Below, piece by piece: positions 52,288 to 63,411 of a stretch of DNA of 64,000 nucleotides. The DNA comes from Aotearoamyces nothofagi. Its lineage: Eukaryota; Ascomycota; Leotiomycetes; Leotiales; Tympanidaceae. How positions within the stretch are numbered: position 1 is the stretch's first letter; each line of letters begins with the position of its first letter. The stretch covers positions 186,001 through 250,000 of the forward strand of contig JADDTR010000023.1 of assembly GCA_015345905.1 (NCBI GenBank). The letters are read 5' to 3'. Made by a program: the position numbers and the translations under genes. The notes beneath the pieces are model-generated. The model did no database searches. It worked only from the letters and a program-made list of their open reading frames with translations, and had not been told where the DNA came from.

Positions 52288-52904
52288 TGTTCTCGGTGCA
52301 GTTCATGTGGGACTGATTTTTCTGAGGTTCATCATCACGAGAGCACGAAGAAATAGGAGAGGGGTGCTATAAATATGGCCATTAATAATTGCGTAGCAAG
52401 CTTAATAGCTTTCTATTGTTCTGTTATTGTGACGATTTAGCGATTGTAGCTAGGTATTCACGAAATACCTAGACATTAAGGTAGTACACCGCCTTGGTCA
52501 CATGACACTTCAATAATTATATTAGCCTTAGGAACCAATTACACTAGTACTTGACTTGTAGCCAAAGATTCTTCAACTCCCTACGCCATCAAGCACTTCA
52601 TATCAACTGTGTTTATTCCTACAGTTTGTGGTAATTCTAGTCAGGAAAGTCAGCAGTGTGAGATTATGATTCAGGAAGCACGGAAGATGATATATTTATT
52701 CAAATAGCCCAAGGGATCAGTTTATCATTAAAATGCTGCGTGTTACAGTAAAGCGATATCTCTTCTTCGAAGATTCAAATTGTATGGAAGCTGAAGTTTT
52801 TATCCATCGTCAAACTAGTAAACCCCTACGCCAGATTGTACCACCCATTTTCATGCGGCATGCCCCTATACGCCGAGTGTTTATGCAACAATCTAACTGA
52901 AGAC
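52288..52904. other. spacer between SAC3 start and LTV1 end
   Basis: About 620 bases, AT-rich, with no gene recognised. It should contain the SAC3 promoter and the LTV1 3' UTR. Confidence 0.5.
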
Positions 52905-54191
52905 TTATGCCTTTTCAGGCTTAACCCTTGCCGGCCCAAGCTGCCTTCGCACTTCATCTAATTGTTCCAGTCCGCTCTGATACTTTCCCTTCTTGACATG
53001 CTTCTTACCACTCATGGTATAGTTGCCAAGGAAGTCATCCATAATGCTGTCAAAGTCACCTCGAGTCGGTCCTGTTACACTCGAAGCAGTGGAAGAAGCT
53101 GCTGAGATAGAGGCCATATCATCCATGTCCTCATTGTATCTTTCCTCAAGCTTCTCAAATCGTGCATCCAGATCTGTGAGTCCTTCGGTTCTGAAAAGGG
53201 ATGAAGAGGTCATTGAGTAACCCGATTCACTCGTGAGGGCTCCTTTCCGCTTCTTTCGTCGTCCTCCATTAGTAGTAGTTGTCATGAGTGACGACTGCAA
53301 ATCCGATTGTGTTGGCGCAGCGAATTTAACCTTGGCTTTCTGATCCTTCTTGAATTTGCTGAAATCTGCCATCCAGGCTCCATCTCCGTGATCCTCGCGA
53401 TCGTCATCTTCAATTGTAGGCGTAGGTACAGGAGCATCTTTGTATTCCTTCGTAGGTTTAGCTGTAGTGTCTGATTCCCAACCTCCATCCTCTTCATCCC
53501 AAGCTGCCTGGTCAAATTCGTCTTCCTCAACCTCCTCACCATCTTTAGCAAGCTCCCCGAAAATATCGTCGTCATCATCTACGTATGCCTCGTCCTCCAA
53601 GGCCTCAAGAACTTCTCGTAAACGAGGGTCCATATCCGGCTGAAAGCCAGCTAAATCATCTGGTATTTCTTGCTGTGCCTGGTATGTTACCCTTCGGAGG
53701 TTCTTGGAAGGTAATATCTCTTCATCCAACTGTACGCCGCGATTGTCTTCGAGACTTGAATTCCTTAACGCATCCTCCAACGTTTGTTTTGCTTTCCCTT
53801 TCACTTTCTCCTTCACTACGGGCGCCTCAACAAAATAGGCATCCCCAGAGCCGGATCCAATATCACGCATATGTTGCATGTAGTCGTACTCTGTATCATC
53901 ATAGTAGATGCCATGATTGGCAGCCTCGCCCTCATTGTCTCGGATCTGGTAGGCATCGGACCCGAGCTCAGAAACAAGGTCGTCTAGTTTCTTAACCTTA
54001 TTCGCATTCAAGACGGCCGTCGGGTTCAACACCATAGAGGATGCGGAGGCATCGTGGATGAGGGGATCATTTTGCGGTCGGTGGACGAGTGTGAAGTGAC
54101 TAGCTGATTTTTTGTCACTGTAAATCAAAGGTCAGTGAGAGCACGCAGAGGGCAATCCTAGAGTCACATACATCCATTTCTTGCGTGCCAT
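52905..54191 (-). CDS. LTV1: 40S ribosome biogenesis factor Ltv1
   Basis: Exon 1 (54191-54172, 20 bases) and exon 2 (54117-52905) join across a 54-nt GTATGT...CAG intron to 410 residues. The join gives [20 protein letters not shown], the conserved Ltv1 N-terminus. Other family features are [23 protein letters not shown], the long acidic middle and the end segment [18 protein letters not shown]. Ltv1 helps assemble and export pre-40S particles and is released after phosphorylation. It is divergent from LSG1 with 254 bases between starts. Confidence 0.93.
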
Positions 54192-54445
54192 ACTGCAATA
54201 CTTCCAAGTTTGCCTAGGTGTTTATTTTCGAGTCAATAGGCTGAGAGGTAGTGATAAATCATCGAAGGCGGAGAAATCTTGTGCTTAATGAAAAATGACG
54301 CGCGATAAGAATTTTTGCCCCTCTTATCAAGATCCCACGCCAACCGAACATGCTGTAAGCAAATCTTCCTCGACATTTAGGAATATTTTGAGAGGCCAAC
54401 ACCTTCGCACAGTAAGGAAATCCTCTAAATAAAACAATCGCCACG
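54192..54445. promoter_or_regulatory. shared divergent promoter of LTV1 and LSG1
   Basis: The 254 bases between two start codons must hold both promoters. Sequence includes TGAAAAATGACG and GAATTTTTGCC, loosely like the RRPE element (A/T-rich TGAAAAATTT) of ribosome-biogenesis genes, and GCGCGATAAG. The motif match is weak; the shared promoter follows from geometry. Confidence 0.5.
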
Positions 54446-56493
54446 ATGGTAGCAAAGTCGAAAAATGCTGTCGGTCTAGGTAACAGTTTGATGAACGATC
54501 GTTTTGGCAAAGGCAAAGGATCAGACCGAAAGAAAGTCACATCACAGGGAATTCATAGAATCAACCATGCGACCGGGGAGACCGTATGATCTACCAGACC
54601 AATTTCAGATATATATGTACTAATAGCTCATAGTATGTTACCAATGAGCACAAGGAGGCCAGCTGGGTAAAGATGCGCTCCGTCACCGAACAAGCGGCTC
54701 TCGACGAATTTCTTTCCACTGCAGAGCTAGCTGGAACAGATTTCACGGCAGAGAAAATGAACAATGTCAAGATCATTCACACAGATCAAAAGAATCCATA
54801 TCTATTGTCGGCTGCAGAGGAGAGAGCGGCGGTTGGGAAACAAAAGGCACATGTTGATCGTTTGACTGTACCGCGAAGACCAAAATGGGACTCGACTACA
54901 ACAGCCGAAGAGCTTGATCGCATGGAAAGAGACAGTCTTTTAGAGTGGCGAAGAGGACTGGCAGAGCTTCAAGAGCACAATGATCTGCTTATGACACCCT
55001 TCGAGCGAAATCTGGAGGTCTGGAGACAATTATGGCGAGTGATTGAAAGATCAGATTTAGTGGTACAGATTGTTGATGCGCGAAACCCGCTACTATTTCG
55101 ATCAGAGGATTTGGAGAAATACGTCAAGCACGTTGATTCTAGAAAGGAGAATTTACTCTTAGTTAACAAGGCTGATATGCTAACACGAGAGCAACGCCGT
55201 GCTTGGGCGGATTATTTCGAGGAGGCGAAGATTGTATATAAGTTCTTCTCCGCGAGTTTAGCTAAGGAGTTGAACGATGCAAGGGATCTAGAAGAATCCG
55301 ATGATGAGGAGACAGATGATGACGTGGATGAGAAGAAGGGACTGGCAGAGGCTGCAAATAAGATGAATTTGCAGGACTCAAGACGTGAAACAGAGGATTC
55401 GGAAGAGGATGATGGCGACGAGTACGAAGATTCTGAGGAAGAAAGCACCCGTATCTTGACAGTGGATGAGCTAGAGGCTCTCTTCCTACAACATGCACCA
55501 GAAAACCTAGGTAAGATAATCATCCCTCCACCATGATCTTAACTGACGTACCCAGATTCCGATTCTGAAAATCCACGGAAGACACAAATTGGTCTTGTGG
55601 GATATCCCAATGTCGGAAAGTCTTCTACTATCAATGCTTTGATTGGTTCAAAGAAGGTGTCGGTTTCTTCAACACCCGGAAAGACGAAACATTTCCAGAC
55701 CATCCATTTGAGCGAGAAGGTGCTTCTTTGTGATTGTCCTGGTCTTGTTTTTCCGAACTTTGCAACTAGCAAAGCAGAGCTCGTGTGTAATGGTATCCTA
55801 CCCATTGATCAGTTGAGGGAATTTACCGGTCCATCTGGTCTCGTCGCGAAGCGAATCCCTCAAGCTTTCTTGGAAGCGCTTTACGGAGTAAAAATCATCA
55901 CCAGACCTTTGGAGGAGGGTGGCACCGGTATCCCTACGGCGGAGGAGTTGCTGATGGCCTATGCAAAGGCAAGAGGTTTCACAAGAACCGGTCAGGGTCA
56001 GCCAGATGAATCCAGAGCAGCAAGATACATCCTTAAAGACTACGTCAAGGGCAAGCTCCTGTTTTGTCAACCACCACCTGGTGATATCGACCCTTTCGAT
56101 TTCAACCGTGAGCTATATGATGAAGGTCATCTTCCTGAGAAGAGACGAAATGCGTTGGCGGCCATGGACTTTACCATGGATGATACGGCATCAATTGCGG
56201 AGACAGATATATCAGGTTACGAGCAAGGACCAAAATCAACAAAACTAGATGGTGCATTCTTCGGACAAGGTCAAGGCAACTCTGCTCATTTGAGGATGCC
56301 CTTTAGCCATAAGTACACCGAGCAAGGAACTGCTTCTGGAAAGCAGTTAAGTGGACGAAAGCAGAGGACAATGTTGGCTTTGGAGAAGGATGTTGATCCC
56401 AAAGATGTCAAGATGTTGACCAGCAAGAAGCATTTCAAACAGGGAACTAAAGGTAGGGGAAAGCGGAGAGCGGATTACTTCACCACAGACTGA
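54446..56493 (+). CDS. LSG1: 60S export GTPase Lsg1
   Basis: Three exons (54446-54583, 54634-55510, 55556-56493) give 650 residues. It starts MVAKSKNAVGLGNSLMNDRF. The GTPase is circularly permuted as in the Lsg1/YlqF family: NKAD (G4) comes before GYPNVGKSS (G1) and DCPGLVFP (G3). An acidic Asp/Glu insert lies between G4 and G1, and the C-terminus is basic. Lsg1 acts in the cytoplasm to release Nmd3 from pre-60S subunits. Introns are GT-AG with CTAAT/CTGAC-like branch sites. Confidence 0.94.
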
Positions 56494-57240
56494 GCATTCC
56501 ATTTGCACTGGGTATTATGTTTCCGGGGTTTGGACGGGCAACGCTTTACTTGCATGGCTATTCATGTCACGGCATGGGTGCATCTGGTTGGCGTTTGAAT
56601 AAAATGGCATTCGTATTACTGTACAGAATTGAATCTATGGACCTCTGTTTTGCCTCGGCATAGATGGGTAGTTCTCAATTGCTTGTGATGTGAGACCATT
56701 ATAATTGTTTTAAGGCGATAAATCGAATGATGTTTGACCAATTTGGTTTGTAATTGTCTTGTTAGTTTGTTGTGGCGACCAGGGGGGTGGGCCGAAATCC
56801 AGTGGTGGAAGGGAAGATGTCAAAAGCACTCGTTGTAGGTTCAATTAACATAATTAAGCTCCATATATTTATAGGATATTCATATGATCTAGTTATGGTC
56901 CACTCAACTATCAACTGAACAAAATTAAATAGTTATAAGATTTTTGACCTTAGGGGTGACCAATCGGATTTTCAACCGTTCTTTGGGAGCAATGAGCGCA
57001 AGGTTGAAGGCAATCAATGCCGAGGTGCTCGGCGCCCCACATATTCCCCGGCCGAAGCGTGTGCGGGGATTTCCTCCAAACTACCTGGGCATGGCACCAA
57101 AAGCACCTAGACGGCCTCGGCGGCAGCAGCCCCCCGGATCACATACAGAATTAATCTCACATATAATGAATCGTTAATTTCCAACAGAACGCTATGGTTT
57201 CCATGACTCCTTAAACCTTTATTATATGCTCAGATTCACA
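56494..57240. other. spacer between LSG1 and the acyl-CoA dehydrogenase gene
   Basis: About 750 bases. A 77-codon open frame at 56944-57177 is basic and Pro-rich without motif and is not called. No RNA or repeat was seen. Confidence 0.5.
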
Positions 57241-58989
57241 ATGTCGGCCGATATTCCCATAATTGTTTGTTCTTTCGTATCTCTCAGAGTACCGCCGAAT
57301 TACTAACAGCAAGAACATCAGGCTGCTGGCAGGGTCAGTGAACGTGCAAGGTTAACTCTAGATAGCGTTGTTCGATTTGTCAATGAAGACTGTATTCCGT
57401 GAGCTTAGACTCTGTTTTCGTGTTAGATGTATACTGACATGGCGTAGTGCGGATCCAGGTAGGTTCTCGTCGACCTATTCCACAGCCCATAAATGAATCA
57501 GAAGCACATCTCAAATGAATTATTATTTTCGAATTTTTTCTGCTATATCTGTGTACATCTGCTTATATCTTGAAGTGTTCCACGCACAAGTTAGTGGCGG
57601 GCCAGAACGATGGGAACACTACCCTTCTATAATCGAGGATCTCAAGGCGAAGGCGAAGAGATTGGGATTATGGAACATGTTCCTCCCAAAGGGGCAATAC
57701 AAGGAGAGTCCAGGATTTACAAATCTCGAATATGGCCTTATGGCTGAGCATCTTGGAAAGTCAAGGGTTGCTTCGGAGGCTGTGAACTGCGCCGCTCCAG
57801 ACACCGGCAACATGGAGGTGTTGGCCAAATACGGAAATGAAGTGCAAAAGAGGAAGTGGCTCCAGCCTCTATTAGATGGCAAGATCAGATCAGCCTTCCT
57901 AATGACCGAGCCACAAGTCGCATCTTCAGATGCAACAAATATTGAGTTGATCATTGAAAGGGAGGGAGGTGAATGGGTTCTGAATGGCCGGGTTAGTGAT
58001 AAGAAACGCTCTAACTATGTCTCTTACTAATGCTGGAGTAGAAATGGTGGAGCAGTGGAGCTGGTGATCCTCGATGCAAGATTTACATTGTCATGGGGAA
58101 GAGTGATCCAGAGAACAAGAATATTTATAGCCAGCAATCAGTCATTCTAGTACCAGCTGAAACCAAGGGCATCACTATCCGTCGGATGCTCTCTGTTTAC
58201 GGTTATGATGATGCTCCCCATGGGCATGGTCAGATTTCTTTTGATAATGTACGAGTACCACTCGAGAACATCGTGCTTGGTGAGGGTCGAGGGTTCGAGA
58301 TTATTCAGGGGCGTCTCGGCCCTGGTCGGATTCATCACGCCATGAGAACTATCGGAGCTGTAAGCAGATAATTCTTTCTTTAACTTATCGTAGAGGAGAA
58401 CAGGTTCCAGTCACATATCAGTAAGAGGTTATTTTTTCTTATTACGAAGATTCTAACAGAAATTCAGGCTGAAAAGGCTCTTGATTGGATGCTGATGCGT
58501 ATTAACGATCCTAAAAAGACGCCTTTCGGCAAGCAATTGAAGGAGCACGGCGTTATTTTAGAGTGGGTTGCAAAGTCACGCATCGAAATCGATGCTGCTC
58601 GCTTGATTGTCCTGAACGCTGCTATCAAAATTGATGACTTTGGGGCGAAGGGTGCATTGAAAGAGATCGCCGAAGCAAAGGTTTTGATTCCTACTATGGC
58701 TTTAACGGTTATCGATCGAGCTGTGCAATCGTTTGGAGGCGCAGGCGTCTCTCAGGATACACCACTTGCCAACATGTGGGCAATGATTCGAACTCTCAGA
58801 ATTGCTGATGGACCTGATGAAGTCCACCTCCAGCAAATGGGAAAGAACGAGAACAAGAGGGGCGAAGCGGTTACTGCTCTACTTATGAAGCAAAAAGAAG
58901 AAACAGAGAGGCTCTTTGCGCAATATAACGTTAAGCATCAGGAGCTTGGGTCAAGCCTAAGTACCCGGTATATTAAGAGTCAGCTTTGA
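57241..58989 (+). CDS. acyl-CoA dehydrogenase
   Basis: Six exons (57241-57264, 57322-57398, 57448-57458, 57576-57991, 58042-58359, 58468-58989) join in frame to 455 residues. Motifs of the FAD-dependent family are [71 protein letters not shown] and [10 protein letters not shown]. It oxidises acyl-CoA at C2-C3; the fungal branch resembles ACAD10/11, found in peroxisomes or mitochondria. Exon 3 is only 11 bases (CCT-GCG-GAT-CCA-G context). The first exon and start are the least certain part: the join uses a TTACTAAC branch site, but no strong targeting signal is seen. Confidence 0.88.
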
Positions 58990-59716
58990 TAAATAAATAA
59001 GCAATAGTTAATCATTCTATACATTGCGAGTTTTGTTTTCAGTTCAATCAGGGTATTATGGTTTCTAATTGGCAAGAAAGAGATAGAACCATTTTAGGCG
59101 TTTTGAATATAGTGCACATGTAGAGAAAAGAGCTCCTATCCATCATCGGCGGCAAAATTTTCTCTGATAATAACTTTCTTGTCGATATTTTGGGAATGTC
59201 TCAGAAATGCATGCATCCCGGTACTTGTTCCACCCGGTAACAGCATGTGTTCATGGTATAGCACCTCTGAAATGTGAATAATGTCCTTTGCCAGGCCAAC
59301 ATAGCCAATGAGTCAGAATTGACACGGCAGTTGTCATGAGTCGCTATAACCATGACAGATCAGCAGGGCGAACGAATAAAACATAACTAAAAAATTGGGT
59401 CGTCTTTCTCGGGCCTGGGACTGCTCATATCGCTATCGACGTTCTATCAAAATGTGGTTGTCGTGTCAACGGATCCAGTGCTTACATCAAGCGATTGCCT
59501 CTGTCGGCAAGAATTCCTGCATCTCAACTACGAAACCTCAAGACAATCCACATCCACTCTACAGCTTTTGGACGAATCTGTAAAGATTACTCCGGCGTTA
59601 CAATAAGCTTCGCAGAATTCAGAATATCAAGTCAGCCTCTGTCACCTCTTTGGGAGACCTACAAGTCTTTGTGAACCATCAACTGCAACGAACACAGTTG
59701 ACACGTCCTATTCAAG
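58990..59716. other. spacer without a recognised gene
   Basis: About 730 bases between the acyl-CoA dehydrogenase stop and the Spo12-like start. Nothing recognised. Confidence 0.5.
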
Positions 59717-60160
59717 ATGTCATCCAACGTTCTCGCCGACAGAGATATCAATGCCGCTGCTCAGCAGCAAGCTCCTGCCGAGAAGACTGAGGTTAAGAGC
59801 ATGGAGTATCATCGTCAGATGTTACAGTCGAAGCTTGATAGCGAACAGTATGTTTTATCCGGTCCAAATATAGGGTGATATCTTGCTAACACACTATCTA
59901 GAGGTAATCAGACCTATATCTCTCCAAGTGACACCATCATGTCTCCATGTACAGCCAAGTTGAGTGCCTATCGGAGCAAGCACGTCATGAAGTAAGCTTC
60001 ATTAATGTATTAACTAATACGAGCTATTACTAATTTAAAAATCAGGGCCAAGCCAAAGTCGCTCTTTGCAAAGACATCTAGCAAGAATATCGAATCCTCT
60101 AGCATGTTTGGCGAGATGAACCGTGACGTTACCGACGAGAAGAAACTCGGTGAACAGTAA
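59717..60160 (+). CDS. Spo12-like protein
   Basis: Three exons (59717-59847, 59902-59991, 60046-60160) give 111 residues. The core SPSDTIMSPCTAKLSAYRSK followed by AKPKSLF matches the short conserved Spo12 motif (MSPC..KL......K.KP.SLF). In yeast Spo12 acts in the FEAR network that releases Cdc14 for mitotic exit. The N-terminus MSSNVLADRDINAAAQQQ is disordered. Introns are GT-AG, 54 bases each. Family assignment rests on one short motif. Confidence 0.7.
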
Positions 60161-60500
60161 ATGTGAGAGGCATTGGCGGTGTACGAGTACGAGAATTGCA
60201 CGAGCATTCACAAAAACATTGAGCGAACATGACATTGTAACCACTCTCATTACCGGCAAACCTTTCTTTCTTTTCAGACAAACTTTCATGGGACGACTTG
60301 CATGGAATATCTGTTCATCGATTCTGGGCATTTTGTTGAGCCGTACCTCGACTTGGAGTCGAACATTGGGTACATTGGAGGAGTTAATGGCATTCTTAGG
60401 ATTTATACAAGTGGACACTGGCAATGAAACACATGATAGACCCTTGTATCATAGTGGATCGCCTAAACTGATTGCAATGATGGATATAAGCTCCCATTGA
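60161..60500. other. convergent spacer
   Basis: About 340 bases between the Spo12-like stop and the RBG1 stop. It contains no gene. Confidence 0.5.
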
Positions 60501-61876
60501 TTATGCTCGCCAATTACTGACTATGCTGACAACATCTTCATCTGCTACCATATGGCCCAAGCCTACTCTTTGTGGTATATGCTTTGCACTTGCGCCCCAA
60601 ACCAAGGCATACTTGAACGTATCCTTCAACGTCCTGTGAATCTGATCACACACATCCTCGATTGTGCTCTTACTCCTCACTATAAGAGCCTCACTAAAGT
60701 CAGGGTCGATACCCTGCCGCTTTGTGTAGATCCTAATTAACCTCAACTCCTCCCAACACCTCTCAACAACGTCTTGAATGCCCAGATCAAGCTCGCAACT
60801 CATGACTACTGTCTGGGGTTCCCGAGCTAGCGTGTCTAAAAAGTCTAACGAGACCGAGTCGATCTTATTGTAGACGTATAGACACTTGATATATTTCCTG
60901 TGGTCTTTCATGATGACGTCAATGAAGTCGTCCACTGTCACATTCTCATCGCGGACGAGGACTTCGCAGTTTAGCATCTTGTAATCCCGGAGGATGTTGT
61001 AGACCATCTTCTCGTCTATGTATTTGGGTGGGTTTGCGAACGTGATTTTCATCCCGCCAGCCTTTTTAGGCTTTAAATATATATTTCTAGATCTTGTCAG
61101 CGTCATAATAATGAGTAACTTGAAGAGAAAAGGCTTACGGGGGCTCTCGGTTCAGTCTTATGCCAACAGCTTCTAACTCAGCTTCCAATAATTGCCTCTG
61201 TTCATGCTTCTTCGTCGCATCCAAGATCATGAGAATGAGGTCACTAGTCTTGGCAGCTGAAATGACCTGTCTTCCACGACCCTTTCCCTCGGAAGCGCCT
61301 TCAATAATACCAGGCAAATCGAGTATCTGTATCTCCGCTCCTCCGTACTCCAAGACACCGGGAATTGCTGTCAACGTTGTGAAGGAATATGCCGCAACTT
61401 CTGACTTTGTCTTGGTGATCTTTGAGAGGAAGGTCGATTTGCCCACGGAGGGGAAACCAACGAGAGCTATCCGTGCATCACCGCTCTTGCTAACGTCGAA
61501 CCCGGCTCCTCCAGCACCGCCTGCTCCTGGACCAGGCTCTAGAAGTTGCGCTCTATACCGAGCAAGCTTCCTACGTGATTTTTAGCACCAATCTCTATTC
61601 AACACGGGGAATCTTAACTAACCCTTTTAATAAACCCAAATGATATTCTAGATGACGTTAACAACATGAAACTAAGTAAGTCAGATGCTTCCCATACCTG
61701 TGGCCTTATTCTCTACGCAATCTGTTAGCATACAATTCAAGCAGTAGATGTAGAGCCCTTACTTTGCGTCTTTCTCATCTCCTCCTCAATACTGCAGCGA
61801 AAGTCAGCGGGGTACTTAATTATTGAGCAATACTCGGGACACGTGACTCTTTGATCTTATCTGTGATGTTCACCAT
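60501..61876 (-). CDS. RBG1: DRG-family GTPase Rbg1
   Basis: Six exons (61876-61848, 61791-61763, 61712-61698, 61647-61623, 61570-61139, 61086-60501) give 371 residues. Joins restore [20 protein letters not shown] and [16 protein letters not shown], the conserved DRG N-terminus. The GTPase shows G1 GFPSVGKST (near 70), DLPGIIEGA (G3) and YNKID (G4), then the S5D2L-like insert and a C-terminal TGS domain (GADEDVV-like end). Rbg1 binds Tma46 and translating ribosomes. Four very short 5' exons (29, 29, 15 and 25 bases) are unusual; all have GT-AG introns. Confidence 0.93.
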
Positions 61877-62187
61877 CTTTGCAACCTCTGGCTAAAAGCC
61901 GTAACCCGAAAACAAGATGTCTTAAACTCCTTCTATGGCAGGTTTGTGCTATATGGACAGGTTTGGACGTCATGAAGTCTAGAAACTGCACTTTGGCGGT
62001 GTAAGGTGGCAGTGGCAAAATGACCTAATTGGGAATAGCTGGGTATGGTATTATTCAACTTTATCAATTCGCGATCTTCAAGCTCTCTATTCTACAACTT
62101 CTTTTCCGACGAACACGACAAGGCTCACAGAATTTGCCCAAACTTCAACTACAAAGCGGAAGACCTTTTCCAAGGAGATTTTCCACA
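61877..62187. promoter_or_regulatory. divergent intergenic region of RBG1 and CWC2
   Basis: About 310 bases between two start codons. Both promoters must lie here. No motif stands out. An upstream in-frame ATG for CWC2 at 62029 would add 53 residues unlike the family. Confidence 0.45.
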
Positions 62188-63411
62188 ATGGCTGATGTCG
62201 CGCCCGCACAATCGCCCACCGTGGACTCTTTAAATACGGAGACTTCAGACCCATCTACCTCCCTCGCCACGACCTCCCAAGGAGTCTCTGCGCCTGTAGA
62301 ACGTAAAGTTAAGAAGATAATTCGCAAGAAGAGGCGTCCAGCGCGTCCGCAAGTGGATGCATCTACAATAACTTCAGAACCCCCACCCCAAACTGGTACC
62401 ATCTTCAACATCTGGTACAACAAATGGTCTGGCGGCGACCGTGAAGACAAATACCTTTCCAAAACTGCGGCTGCAGGCCGCTGCAATGTCGCCAAGGACA
62501 GCGGCTACACGAAAGCCGACTCAGTGGCCGGATCCTTCTTCTGCCTCTTCTTTGCCCATGGCACATGTCCCAAAGGCCATGAGTGCCAGTACCTTCATCG
62601 CCTCCCAGGAATACATGATATGTTCAACCCCAACATCGATGTCTTTGGCCGCGATAAGCACAGCGACTACCGCGATGATATGGGTGGTGTGGGTAGTTTT
62701 ATGCGCCAAAACCGGACTATTTACGTCGGACGTATCCATGTCACCGATGACATCGAAGAGGTCGTAGCACGGCATTTTGCAGAGTGGGGCCAGATAGAGC
62801 GTGTCCGCGTCTTAAACACACGTGGTGTAGCATTCATCACATACTCGAACGAGTCCAATGCCCAATTCGCAAAAGAAGCAATGGCGCATCAATCCCTCGA
62901 TCACTCTGAGATCCTTAACGTGCGCTGGGCAACGGCCGATCCAAACCCTATGGCACAAGCAAGAGAGGTGCGCAAAATTGAAGAACAAGCCGCAGAAGCA
63001 GTCCGCAGGGCCCTCCCAGCGGAGTTTGTGGCCGAGATTGAAGGCAGAGACCCGGAAGCACGCAAACGGAAGAAGATTGAAGGCAGTTTTGGACTCGAGG
63101 GCTATGAGGCGCCTGATGATGTCTATTTCGCCCGCGGACGGAATGCAGTCAATCCTTTAGGGAGACAGGGCTTGGGCTTGGAGGAGGAGCAGAGGCTGTT
63201 GATCGAGAACGCCGAATACTATGAAAATGGCCACGAAGCGCCTGCGCAGGAAGCACCAGTGCAGGAAGAGGAGAAATCGGGCATCTTCTCGAGCAGCACG
63301 CTAGCAGCGCTACAGAGTGCAAAGGGGGCATTCGCGAATAAACCAGCGAAGCCGGCAAGTTCGGGGCCGTTGGTTGCGTATGGGAGTGATAGTGATAGTG
63401 ATGACGAGTGA
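62188..63411 (+). CDS. CWC2: pre-mRNA splicing factor Cwc2
   Basis: 407 residues from the ATG at 62188 (MADVAPAQS), one exon. A Torus-like segment (TGTIFNIWYNKWSGGDREDK) leads into the CCCH zinc finger SFFCLFFAHGTCPKGHECQY followed by LH, then an RRM with RTIYVGRIHV and GVAFITY. The C-terminus is low-complexity and ends in acidic DSDSDDE. Cwc2 (RBM22 in animals) is part of the NineTeen complex and binds U6 snRNA near the spliceosome active site. Length is normal for filamentous fungi. Confidence 0.93.
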   Translation: MADVAPAQSPTVDSLNTETSDPSTSLATTSQGVSAPVERKVKKIIRKKRRPARPQVDASTITSEPPPQTGTIFNIWYNKWSGGDREDKYLSKTAAAGRCNVAKDSGYTKADSVAGSFFCLFFAHGTCPKGHECQYLHRLPGIHDMFNPNIDVFGRDKHSDYRDDMGGVGSFMRQNRTIYVGRIHVTDDIEEVVARHFAEWGQIERVRVLNTRGVAFITYSNESNAQFAKEAMAHQSLDHSEILNVRWATADPNPMAQAREVRKIEEQAAEAVRRALPAEFVAEIEGRDPEARKRKKIEGSFGLEGYEAPDDVYFARGRNAVNPLGRQGLGLEEEQRLLIENAEYYENGHEAPAQEAPVQEEEKSGIFSSSTLAALQSAKGAFANKPAKPASSGPLVAYGSDSDSDDE

